In this document: positions 9,401-16,009 of the stretch, in pieces
Layout: each line of letters starts with the position of its first letter
Numbering within the stretch: the first letter of the stretch is position 1
NCBI GenBank assembly: GCA_017381015.1
Contig: JAFOCV010000063.1
Location: 1-46,036, forward strand
Length of the DNA stretch: 46,036 nt
DNA from: Bacteroidaceae bacterium
GTDB lineage: Bacteria; Bacteroidota; Bacteroidia; Bacteroidales; Bacteroidaceae
Reading direction: 5' to 3'
Program-made: the position numbers and the translations under genes
The notes under the pieces: model-generated
What the model was told of the DNA's origin: nothing
Seen by the model: the letters and a program-made list of their open reading frames with translations, nothing else
Databases searched by the model: none

Positions 9401-9864
9401 ATGCTATTCTGGAGAGAATAGATAGCCGTATCATCCCCAGTAATTTCCCCATGATTCTGAGTGCTACTCCTGCCAAGTATCACCTGAATATCGTTGTCAA
9501 CGACTCTACCAAGTTTGAAACCAGCAACATGCTCAAGGGAACTAACCTGAAGCTCACTGGCATCACCAAGGGTACAGGTCTATATACTCCTTCTGCTACT
9601 ACCGATGCTGGTTGCACTGCTATGGTCGTGGCTAATGCTACATCTACCAGCATTATCCAGAATCGTTCATATATGCTCACCTCTGACATTAATGACGAGA
9701 CCCAGATTTATTTTGCCACAGAGGACTTTATGACCGGTGTGAACGATATAGAAGAGAGCAAGGAAGACGGAGTACTGTATGAATTGAACGGAGTGCGTGC
9801 TGACAAATTACAGAGTGGCCGCATCTACGTTACTTCTTCTGGTAAGACCATCTTGGTCAAGTAA
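6496..9864 (+). CDS. Secreted M60-family (enhancin/mucinase-like) zinc metallopeptidase
   Basis: This is a 1122-residue secreted protease of the M60 (enhancin-like) group, whose members cleave O-glycosylated mucins. A signal peptide (MRKLFLAIVCLMLAAVASAQ) leads into an F5/8-type C (discoidin-like) binding domain at about 25-155. The M60 catalytic domain carries zinc motif HEWGH at 445-449 and the downstream glutamate E464, fitting HExxH-X(8,28)-E. About residues 800-940 resemble a ricin-like lectin domain. The last 40 residues end in a tail (YELNGVRADKLQSGRIYV... to ILVK) shared with the GH20 protein downstream and typical of secreted Bacteroidales proteins. It is followed by its own terminator. 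Specificity for host mucin is inferred from the family, the binding domains and the nearby GH20 gene. Confidence 0.93.
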   Translation: MRKLFLAIVCLMLAAVASAQELKPLKIKSASTSSQNSTNEGAAKAIDGNYSTFWHSVWSGGGTSFPVTFTITMAEEQMVDVVRYVPRQDQPNGNWGKVEVSYRNTETGNKYVSLGTFDLGQSSSAYEFEIGQVCKYVRFSIKDGYGGWATASEIEAFSIDYAKRDVFKPYFQDELFTELKPEVTSSEGIEDPDLKALVDNLLNTEDYDKFRIAEYEPYRPVSSLQNELKTSAPYNQWENPTGVYVKNGEKLIVAVNAPEGERLGIKVRNWVDSEAGSTYSLRSGLNVITASTEGNVFLDYYTDNYKTAPNVKVHFINATVRGYWDQQTMTNADFKKMLGKLKSDNSIFIVRSEHAQLAYPVSAWKQYCPENVDSLMTLYQQVQWAERDIMGLDKYGRQTKNRQLYFASTYGFMAATGVGAYCNVNSLQALMTPDSKKFDFWGVGHEWGHNNQITPGFHWSGCGETTNNIYASWAQLHFTGNRHSLRLEDEVTGVNDYSGMRGGRMQTYFEEGLRKGVQWQLQDGPDYHGANPDTKTVKGYDYNGNFTGQVTTTSRNYDHFVKLVPFWQLNLWGTLAGKCPDIIPMVIEGIRTTQNYGATYNTNGKQQMNWMKLACDSSKLNLLPFFEKAGMLKPIKAYIEDYGAGWNMINQTMINTLKKHVETQGYPAFTEEINYINAHNFDIYRDNKKLSVPSTLGTGCTYSNGKVKVQHSQVKNAVAYETYNKNGELIRITMYGLGSDDKHSFTQVLYPASSEESEAAAYIMAVGYDGTREKIYEMQNQTKSLSAIYCTINSSGKGNALSCGSNTTIDTKGKITWALDRASLSNSLNFVWYLEKRDGKTYLYNPQSDSYFTGTANSPTSALADKASAPAWEVACVDEQKGTYTFNMNGSGQYLNSYSSTKTGLWGGGASDANNIWVVNEVTGFDITMPKTGYYMVNFPLAVELPNGLDAFAVSKVEKLNYQGADYVYAILERIDSRIIPSNFPMILSATPAKYHLNIVVNDSTKFETSNMLKGTNLKLTGITKGTGLYTPSATTDAGCTAMVVANATSTSIIQNRSYMLTSDINDETQIYFATEDFMTGVNDIEESKEDGVLYELNGVRADKLQSGRIYVTSSGKTILVK

Positions 9865-9914
9865 GTTGACCTGTTACAGGGACACGCTCCCATCTGATTA
9901 AGACTTTTCTCTAA

Positions 9915-9956
9915 GGGAGCGATACTTCAATAAGAAATGTGTCGCTCCCATTTTTT
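9915..9956 (+). terminator. Intrinsic terminator of the M60 gene
   Basis: GGGAGCGA (9915-9922) pairs with TCGCTCCC (9942-9949), extended inward by three further pairs. A six-base T-run follows at 9951-9956. It lies between the M60 and SIMPL genes, so the two are at least partly separate transcripts. Confidence 0.8.
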
Positions 9957-9976
9957 AATAAATAAAAGACAGTCAT

Positions 9977-10681
9977 ATGAAAAATTATTACGTAGAGGCT
10001 ACTATTATTGCTTTAGCCATTGTGGTGTTTGGTTCTTTTATTCAGAACTCATTGAACAGATACACCAACAGGGAGCGTGTGGTAACAGTAAAGGGACTTT
10101 CCGAACGTGAAGTACAGGCAGACAAGGTTATATGGCCTTTGATATATAAAGAGATTGGCAATGACCCAGCCGAGATATATCAGCGTATAGCCAAGAAGAA
10201 TGCCATATTGGTTTCTTTCCTTACCAAGGAAGGACTCACTGAGAAGGACATTACTGTCAATGCTCCGGAAGTGAAGGATAGATTTGCCGACAGCTGGAGC
10301 CAGGAGAATATCACCAATCGATACGTGGCCACCAGTGTGATCATTGTGAGTAGCGAGCACGTTGCCCTGGTGCGTAGCATTATGCAACGCCAGGCCGAGT
10401 TGATGAAACTGGGCATTGCTCTTATCACCGAGGAGTATGGTAAGAATAATATCCAATACGAATTCACCAAGCTTAATGATATCAAACCAGAGATGGTGGA
10501 GGAATCAACAAAGAATGCTCGTGCAACGGCAGAAAAGTTTGCGGCTGATTCTGAGAGCCAGTTGGGTAAGATCCGTAGAGCTACTCAGGGACAGTTCTCT
10601 ATTCAAAACAGAGATGTTAATACTCCACACATTAAGAACGTGCGTGTGGTTTCCACCGTAGAATATTACATCAATGACTAA
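9977..10681 (+). CDS. SIMPL domain (DUF541) protein
   Basis: This 234-residue protein has an N-terminal hydrophobic segment (YYVEATIIALAIVVFGSFI, about residues 4-22), serving as membrane anchor or signal. A SIMPL/DUF541 domain follows, recognised from VVTVKGLSEREVQADKVIWPL and the downstream pattern ATAEKFAADSESQLGKIRRA. The C-terminus VRVVSTVEYYIND is typical. Proteins of this family are periplasmic or membrane-anchored and lack a settled biochemical role; some are linked to oxidative stress (E. coli YggE) or signalling. It is unrelated by sequence to its peptidase and hexosaminidase neighbours and may be a bystander. Confidence 0.88.
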   Translation: MKNYYVEATIIALAIVVFGSFIQNSLNRYTNRERVVTVKGLSEREVQADKVIWPLIYKEIGNDPAEIYQRIAKKNAILVSFLTKEGLTEKDITVNAPEVKDRFADSWSQENITNRYVATSVIIVSSEHVALVRSIMQRQAELMKLGIALITEEYGKNNIQYEFTKLNDIKPEMVEESTKNARATAEKFAADSESQLGKIRRATQGQFSIQNRDVNTPHIKNVRVVSTVEYYIND

Positions 10682-10761
10682 AGCCCTTGTTTCGTTCACT
10701 CCTGCCGTTATTAAAACGATTTTCATTTAGCATTTAATTTAATCATATAAAATTTAATAAC

Positions 10762-13700
10762 ATGAAAAAAGTGTTTATTGCAAGTGCCTTGATGCTTATG
10801 TCGGCATTCGTTGCTATGGCTCAGGATTTTCCCACCATCAGCAACGACTCTGTCACTAAGTGGTACTTGATTCAATTTATGAATGGTGGCAATGCATTGA
10901 CCGCCGAAAATTCAGGTTCGCAGATTACCACCTCGGCTGCTACCGGCAAGGACTCTCAGCTGTGGAAGGTTACCGGTAGTAGTACCCTTGGTTATCGCTT
11001 CACCAACAAGAAAGGTTACACTCTCTACGTATCTTCTGCCGAGAAGAATCAGATGGTGCACGCTTCGTCCAATCTGACTGGTGTGAACAGATTTGTCATC
11101 AACAAGTCAACGAATAGCGATTACAATTACGCTTACGAAATTCAACCCAAGACCAATACCTCCGTGTCCATGAATCTTTGGGGAGGTCCTTCGGAGAATC
11201 GTGGTGTAGGTTTGTGGGATAGGGCAGACAAGAACAATCCCGTAAAATTTGTGGATGTAGAGAGCTTTGCCCAGATGAGTAGGATTTCCATCATTCCTCA
11301 ACCCAGAAAGATGCAGGTCAAGTCGGGCGAACTGTCTCTCTCTTCACTTAAGACCATTGCATACACCGGTGAGCAGATGAAGGAGCATGCCCAGCGCTTT
11401 GCAGCTCAACTGTCCATCTCTACCGGCATCTCCCTGGAGGTTAAAACTGCTGGTGCAGACCCTGCCGAGGGTGAAATATGGTTTGGCTTGGACGAATCTC
11501 TTCCAGCCGAAGCTTATCTAATGTCTGTTGGCGCCAACGGAGTGCGTATCAAGGCTTCAGAGTTTGGTGGATGGTTCTATGGCTTGCAAACTCTCATTCA
11601 ATTGATGCCAAGAGAGTATTTTGCCTCTTCCACTCAGTCTGACAATATTTCTTGGACCATTCCTCACCTGGAGATTGAAGACCGCCCACTTCTAGGTCAT
11701 CGTGGCTACATGCTTGATATTGCTCGCCATTTCTTCAATAAGGAAGAGGTGAAGAAAGTGCTTGATATCATGGCGCTTTACAAAATGAATCGCTTCCATT
11801 GGCATTTGACCGACGACCAGGGTTGGCGCGTGGAGATACCAGAATATCCCAAGCTCACGGAGGTTGGTTCCATTCGTTCAGCATCGTTCTCTAATATTGG
11901 TGATGGCCAATCTTTCTATGATGATACAGAATACGGTCGTGGCATGTGGTATAGTCAGGAAGAATTGCGCGAAGTAGTTGCCTATGCCAAAGCACGCAAT
12001 ATCGAGATCATTCCCGAGATAGACCTCCCCGGCCATATGGTGGCAGCTGTTACTTCTTATCCCGAATTCAGTTGTGACTCCACCAAACAGTACGAAGTGC
12101 GCGTGGATGGCGGTATCTCGCACGACGTGCTCAATATCGGCGATGACCGAGTGATTGATTTTCTCAAGTGTGTGCTGGACAATATTGCCAACATCTTCCC
12201 TTATGACTACATCCACATTGGTGGTGATGAATGCCCCACAGAGCAATGGGCTAACAATGCACAGTGTCTTGCTCGCGTAAAGCAGTTGGGACTCTCTGGA
12301 GTTCATCAATTGCAGTCTTGGCTAGTGGAAGAACTTGGCATCTATCTCAAGGAGAAGCATCAGAAGGATATCATCGTATGGGACGAATTGCTCTCCAATT
12401 GGAACGACAACAATAAGACCAAACCCGTGATAATGGCATGGAACAGCATAGGCAAGAGTGCCGATGCAGCTAAGCGTGGCATGAAATCTATCATCGTGCC
12501 TTACAGCCATTTGTATCTCGACTTTATGCAATCCAATGAGAACAATCGCTTCGTTGATGAACTTTACCATGGCGGATGGGGCATCAATACCCTTGACGAA
12601 ATCTATAGTCTTAATCCTTTGAGCTCTTTGAGCGGCAAGGAAAGCTATGCTCTGGGTGTTCAAGGCAATATGTGGACAGAAACCACCAATGATATTGACG
12701 AGGTAGAGTACCAACTCCTTCCACGTATGTTGGCACTGGCCGAGATTGGTTGGCTTCCTGCGTCTTCCAAGGATTGGTCTTCATTCCTCTCTCGTCTCCA
12801 GTCGCACGACGAAATATTTGACCTTCTCGACTATAAGTATGCCAAGCATTTCATCAATCCCACTGAGTACACCGAGAACGAACAAGTCATCAATGAGGCA
12901 GAATCTGTTCTTGCTAATAGTTTGCGTGGTGGCGTTGGTTATCCCGAGACAGAGTTGTACGATGCTCTTCGTTCTGCTTTTGATGCTCAGCAAGGAGACG
13001 ATGTTTCTGCTCTTGCCCAAGCTTTGCAGGCCTACAAGGATGCTCCCATCACTATGCCACAAGAGGGAAAGACCTATCAGATTATCTCTGCTTCTACCTA
13101 TTACAAGCGCCAGTATGAAGGTTCTACTATGTATCAAAAGGGAGAAGCAGTCCGCTTCCATTATACTCCTCAGACGGAGCCCGAGGAATTGTGGCAATTC
13201 GAGAAGACCGACAATGGTTATCTGTTGAAGAACCTGCTCAGTGCCAAATACATTCAGATGCCTTCTTACAACAAGGCCGTCAAGATGGTAGAGAGCAATG
13301 CTACTGCTCTTCGCATTGATAAGGCAACCATTGCCACACAGAACTTTAACTACATTCCCGGTGTTGTCACCATCTCTGCCGTAAACGGATACAAGCAAAA
13401 TATGACAGGTAGCGTCAAGCGCTTGAGTGCAGAAGGCTCTGGCGAAGTATATGCCAAGGACGAGGCTGCCCTTTGCTACAATGGTACATGGAAGATTGTA
13501 GAGGTAACAGACTTTAGCAAGCAGTTAGAAGGACTTGTCTATAAGTGCGAGATTATCCTTCTCACCGCAAAGCCTGGTCAGTTGGGACATTATACTCAGG
13601 AGGCTTTGGATTTCTTGCAGGAAAGTCTTATCGTTCCTGCTAAGGCTGACTTGGAGCAAGGGATTGTCAATGAAGAAAAGTACAATACCTATCTCAGCGT

Positions 13701-14094
13701 CTACGAGCAATTCACCCAGATGCCCAAGGTGAGCATATCTCAGTCTCTTCGTGAGGACCGCTATTACCATATATATAATGTGTGGTTTGGCCGCTATGCC
13801 AATTACAATTCTTCAAGCAAGAACATAGCCCTCTCAACCAGTAAGAGCACTCAAGACAAGGCTCTCTGGCGTTTCAAGAAGAATGCCGACGGTACTGTCA
13901 AGATTTACAACAAGGCATCTGATACCTCTGCTTATCTATCCACCAATGAATCGACCAGCAGGTCAAGATGGGACAGGATTACAATTGGACACTTGAGGAG
14001 CGTACCCTTGATGGCAAGAAGGGCATCTGCATCATTGATGGAAGTGGTGTGGCTAGTTGGTACACCAATCCCGATGTCTGGAACTATGTCCTGA
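10762..14094 (+). CDS. Secreted GH20 beta-N-acetylhexosaminidase, C-terminus frameshifted
   Basis: This enzyme removes terminal beta-linked GlcNAc or GalNAc from glycans by substrate-assisted catalysis. A signal peptide (MKKVFIASALMLMSAFVAMAQ) is followed by a ricin-like domain (about 26-165), a GH20b domain (about 173-300) and the GH20 barrel (about 305-640). The barrel carries the catalytic pair D489-E490 in HIGGDEC. Further lectin-like repeats follow from about 770. Near base 13957 one base appears to be missing. The open frame then runs into about 45 unrelated residues and stops at 14094, while the expected continuation lies in another frame at 13959-14285. Catalytic domains are untouched, so the enzyme may still work without its normal C-terminal tail. 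A sequencing error cannot be excluded. Confidence 0.93.
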   Translation: MKKVFIASALMLMSAFVAMAQDFPTISNDSVTKWYLIQFMNGGNALTAENSGSQITTSAATGKDSQLWKVTGSSTLGYRFTNKKGYTLYVSSAEKNQMVHASSNLTGVNRFVINKSTNSDYNYAYEIQPKTNTSVSMNLWGGPSENRGVGLWDRADKNNPVKFVDVESFAQMSRISIIPQPRKMQVKSGELSLSSLKTIAYTGEQMKEHAQRFAAQLSISTGISLEVKTAGADPAEGEIWFGLDESLPAEAYLMSVGANGVRIKASEFGGWFYGLQTLIQLMPREYFASSTQSDNISWTIPHLEIEDRPLLGHRGYMLDIARHFFNKEEVKKVLDIMALYKMNRFHWHLTDDQGWRVEIPEYPKLTEVGSIRSASFSNIGDGQSFYDDTEYGRGMWYSQEELREVVAYAKARNIEIIPEIDLPGHMVAAVTSYPEFSCDSTKQYEVRVDGGISHDVLNIGDDRVIDFLKCVLDNIANIFPYDYIHIGGDECPTEQWANNAQCLARVKQLGLSGVHQLQSWLVEELGIYLKEKHQKDIIVWDELLSNWNDNNKTKPVIMAWNSIGKSADAAKRGMKSIIVPYSHLYLDFMQSNENNRFVDELYHGGWGINTLDEIYSLNPLSSLSGKESYALGVQGNMWTETTNDIDEVEYQLLPRMLALAEIGWLPASSKDWSSFLSRLQSHDEIFDLLDYKYAKHFINPTEYTENEQVINEAESVLANSLRGGVGYPETELYDALRSAFDAQQGDDVSALAQALQAYKDAPITMPQEGKTYQIISASTYYKRQYEGSTMYQKGEAVRFHYTPQTEPEELWQFEKTDNGYLLKNLLSAKYIQMPSYNKAVKMVESNATALRIDKATIATQNFNYIPGVVTISAVNGYKQNMTGSVKRLSAEGSGEVYAKDEAALCYNGTWKIVEVTDFSKQLEGLVYKCEIILLTAKPGQLGHYTQEALDFLQESLIVPAKADLEQGIVNEEKYNTYLSVYEQFTQMPKVSISQSLREDRYYHIYNVWFGRYANYNSSSKNIALSTSKSTQDKALWRFKKNADGTVKIYNKASDTSAYLSTNESTSRSRWDRITIGHLRSVPLMARRASASLMEVVWLVGTPIPMSGTMS

Positions 14095-14285
14095 TGAAAC
14101 CCTTCTGGGGAGCCTGCACCTGGAGCTTCATAGATAGTGGCGTAGAGGTACCCACTTCCATTGTTGAGGTAGAGCAAACTACTACTAACTCAGAGGATAT
14201 TTACAATCTTCATGGACAGAAGCTACAAACTCTACCCGAGAAAGGAATAGTAGTCATCGATGGCAAGAAGGTGGTTGTAAAGTAA
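13968..14285 (+). pseudogene. Displaced C-terminal tail of the GH20 hexosaminidase
   Basis: This frame continues the GH20 protein. Reading CAG from 13959 gives QVKMGQDYNWTLEERTLDG, which completes the interrupted lectin-like repeat. The frame ends in IYNLHGQKLQTLPEKG...KKVVVK, the same type of tail as on the M60 protein. Restoring one base (for example AGC CAG instead of AGCAG at 13957-13961) would give one polypeptide of about 1174 residues. The fragment starts with an internal ATG that has no initiation context, so it is not an independent gene. Confidence 0.85.
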
Positions 14286-14322
14286 GCACACCTTCACAAT
14301 ATTAATATATACAGAAAACCAA

Positions 14323-14360
14323 ATGAGCGGTTAGGCATTCTCACGTGTCTAGCCGCTCAT
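14323..14360 (+). terminator. Intrinsic terminator of the GH20 gene
   Basis: A 12-bp stem ATGAGCGGTTAG (14323-14334) / CTAGCCGCTCAT (14349-14360), with one G-T pair, is followed by TATTTATTTG. It lies 38 bp after the tail stop codon. Confidence 0.75.
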
Positions 14361-14477
14361 TATTTATTTGATCGTCTAATAGCGTTTGCCTAGTCTTAAA
14401 AGTATTGGGGTAATGTGGTATTTACACTTCTTCAAGTATAATTATCTCATAGAATCTTCAAAACTACGATTTTGACC

Positions 14478-14545
14478 TCATTATTGCATTTCTGAAATTT
14501 CGAAGTTTAGTTTCTGCCCTCATCCAAGCATTTTCGAAGCTTCGA
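14478..14545. repeat. Two imperfect 42-bp-spaced direct repeats
   Basis: TCATnnnnGCATTT occurs at 14478 and again at 14520. Each copy is followed by a TTCGAAG-containing stretch (AATTTCGAAGTTT and TTTTCGAAGCTTCGAG), and the second copy contains the perfect palindrome CGAAGCTTCG. The region lies between two converging genes, has no reading frame of interest, and resembles a dispersed intergenic repeat. Confidence 0.45.
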
Positions 14546-14563
14546 GATAAGGATTATGACCCC

Positions 14564-14602
14564 AAAAAGAAAAGTCGCACGAGGAATGAATCCGCATGCG
14601 AC
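14564..14602 (-). terminator. Intrinsic terminator of the outer-membrane protein gene
   Basis: On the minus strand, GTCGCATGCGG (14602-14592) pairs with CCTCGTGCGAC (14584-14574) with one mismatch and one G-T pair. The T-rich tract TTTTCTTTTTGG follows. It lies about 70 bp past the gene at 14671. Confidence 0.8.
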
Positions 14603-14670
14603 CTTCTGTTTTGTCATCTGAGGGGGATTGTTATTCTTCCGCCCCCTTAATGAGATTATCTCTTTCTGTT

Positions 14671-15678
14671 TTAGAATAGTCTGTATGAGAGACGTAGGTT
14701 TAGAACAGGGAATACCTTAAGGCCACTGATGGCATCGGCATAGTCACCCACCTTGCCTGGTACATTGTCCACATCCTTGATTAGGTCTGTGCCGTCGTGA
14801 GTAACTAGGCTTGGTGTGCCACCCCACATCATCACGCCACAATCAAATGAAACCTTGGCGCGGTCATTGTTCTTCAGTAGGCGGCCGCCATAACCAAAAC
14901 CTACGTATGGCTTAAACTTATTTACCAGCACTCTTGCCTTGACCATGCTGTTTTTGTCGGGAGTCATGAGGTATTTGTCTCCCTTCTTGTGTACAACTTC
15001 GCCCTTATCGTTAAGGATGTCGTGAGAGTATTCGCCCATGTTTACACCCATACGACCATAGTTGGAGAGTTTGTCGCGGAGAGCATCGCCTACTTCGGGG
15101 TCTATGAACATGTCGCCATAGATGGGTTCGTCCCAATACTTTTCGCTAACGAAATAATCGTACATATTGTTGTACATATCCACGGCGATGAGCGAGGGCA
15201 TATCCTCTGTGGTATTGTAGGCATTGGCCACGGTAGACGATCCTAGGTAGAAACCAGCAGTGAAGTGCCAATGGCGATTGCTCTTGAAGGGGAAGACATC
15301 CACGAGGAAGGTCCAGTTGTTGAAATTAGGTACTCCCTTCATGTCGATGCTATTGTTCACCTCATTGCCCAGCATGCCTTCAAGAATGCTAGACATTTGC
15401 TCAAACTTTGATTGGCTGGTAGCAGGGTCATCACCCACTTGGATGTCAAAGTTGATAGTGGGCTTGAACTTGGGTATAAAGCTAAAGCCAGTACGCAATT
15501 GTACCCAATCGGTAACTGGTGTGGCCAATTCAAAACCGATACCGGTAGTACCCAGATTAAGGGCTACGTCCATGTGGTTGAATATTTTATTCTCAGTGAT
15601 TTGCTTCTCTAGCTGAGCAAAAATAGTAGTTGCCGAGAATAAAAAAGCGAGTGCTAGGACATAACGAATTTTCTTCAT
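14671..15678 (-). CDS. Probable outer-membrane beta-barrel protein
   Basis: This 335-residue protein starts with a signal peptide (MKKIRYVLALAFLFSATTIFAQ) and ends in LNLRLSYRLF, with the C-terminal phenylalanine usual for outer-membrane barrels. Alternating hydrophobic strands (VALNLGTTGIGFELATPV, WVQLRTGFSFIP, HWHFTAGFYLGSS, VNKFKPYVGFGYGG) support a barrel. I do not recognise a named family, and no enzymatic motif is visible. It has its own terminator, and a TAACTTTG -7 element at 15729-15736. It is divergent from carB. Function unknown. Confidence 0.75.
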   Translation of the reverse strand: MKKIRYVLALAFLFSATTIFAQLEKQITENKIFNHMDVALNLGTTGIGFELATPVTDWVQLRTGFSFIPKFKPTINFDIQVGDDPATSQSKFEQMSSILEGMLGNEVNNSIDMKGVPNFNNWTFLVDVFPFKSNRHWHFTAGFYLGSSTVANAYNTTEDMPSLIAVDMYNNMYDYFVSEKYWDEPIYGDMFIDPEVGDALRDKLSNYGRMGVNMGEYSHDILNDKGEVVHKKGDKYLMTPDKNSMVKARVLVNKFKPYVGFGYGGRLLKNNDRAKVSFDCGVMMWGGTPSLVTHDGTDLIKDVDNVPGKVGDYADAISGLKVFPVLNLRLSYRLF

Positions 15679-15728
15679 AGATGTATATATTAAAATGTAA
15701 TAATAGTAGGCCTATTGTATAGGCGCTG

Positions 15729-15736
15729 CAAAGTTA
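15729..15736 (-). promoter_or_regulatory. -7 element for the outer-membrane protein gene
   Basis: CAAAGTTA on the plus strand is TAACTTTG on the minus strand. The leader to the start codon is about 50 bp and holds a small hairpin (GCCTAT/ATAGGC at 15710-15715 and 15719-15724). No clear TTTG at -33 was found. Confidence 0.5.
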
Positions 15737-15776
15737 CGCAATATTTGTCGAATCTAATAAAAAAGGAATGCAAATG

Positions 15777-15808
15777 TTTCATTAATCCAGAAAAATGTTG
15801 TAATTTTG
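15777..15808 (+). promoter_or_regulatory. Promoter of the carB leader
   Basis: TTTC at 15777-15780 and TAATTTTG at 15801-15808 are separated by 20 bp. This puts the transcript start near 15815 and gives carB an unusually long leader of about 195 nt, containing a small reading frame and a terminator. Confidence 0.65.
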
Positions 15809-15835
15809 TGCCCGTAAAATAATTAGGAAGGCTCG

Positions 15836-15892
15836 ATGTTTGTATTCAAAGAAAAGCATAATGACTTCCTCTTGAAAGAGGAAAAGAAATAG
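15836..15892 (+). CDS. Putative 18-codon leader peptide upstream of carB
   Basis: An ATG at 15836 opens an 18-residue frame, MFVFKEKHNDFLLKEEKK, ending at TAG 15890-15892. AGGAAG at 15825-15830, five bases before the ATG, would be a good ribosome-binding site and is not common in this phylum. A 7-bp hairpin with a TGAA loop (TTCCTCT/AGAGGAA, 15866-15872 and 15877-15883) lies inside the frame. The stop codon is only 8 bases before the stem of the terminator at 15901, so a ribosome at the stop would cover the start of that stem. The peptide has three Phe and many Lys/Glu but no run of codons for an amino acid linked to CarB. That it is translated is an inference. Confidence 0.5.
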   Translation: MFVFKEKHNDFLLKEEKK

Positions 15893-15900
15893 AAAGAATG

Positions 15901-15943
15901 ACCATTCTACCCGGTGTAAATCATCGGTTAGAGTGGTTTTTTC
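15901..15943 (+). terminator. Strong intrinsic terminator inside the carB leader (possible attenuator)
   Basis: ACCATTCTACCCG (15901-15913) pairs with CGGTTAGAGTGGT (15925-15937) with one mismatch and one G-T pair. The loop is 11 nt, and TTTTTTCTT follows. It stands 70 bp before the carB start with no other promoter seen between them, so carB expression must read through it. A small competing hairpin, AGAAT/ATTCT (15895-15899 and 15904-15908), overlaps its 5-prime arm. Confidence 0.8.
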
Positions 15944-16009
15944 TTATTATGCTGTAAGCGAGCCTAGGATGAGTTTTTGAAAAGAAAAAGATAAAATAAA
16001 AATACGACG

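Noticed and set aside
13951-13970. Programmed ribosomal frameshift in the GH20 gene
   Set aside because: There is no slippery heptamer, no following pseudoknot that I can see, and other members of the family read through in one frame; a simple one-base loss is more economical.
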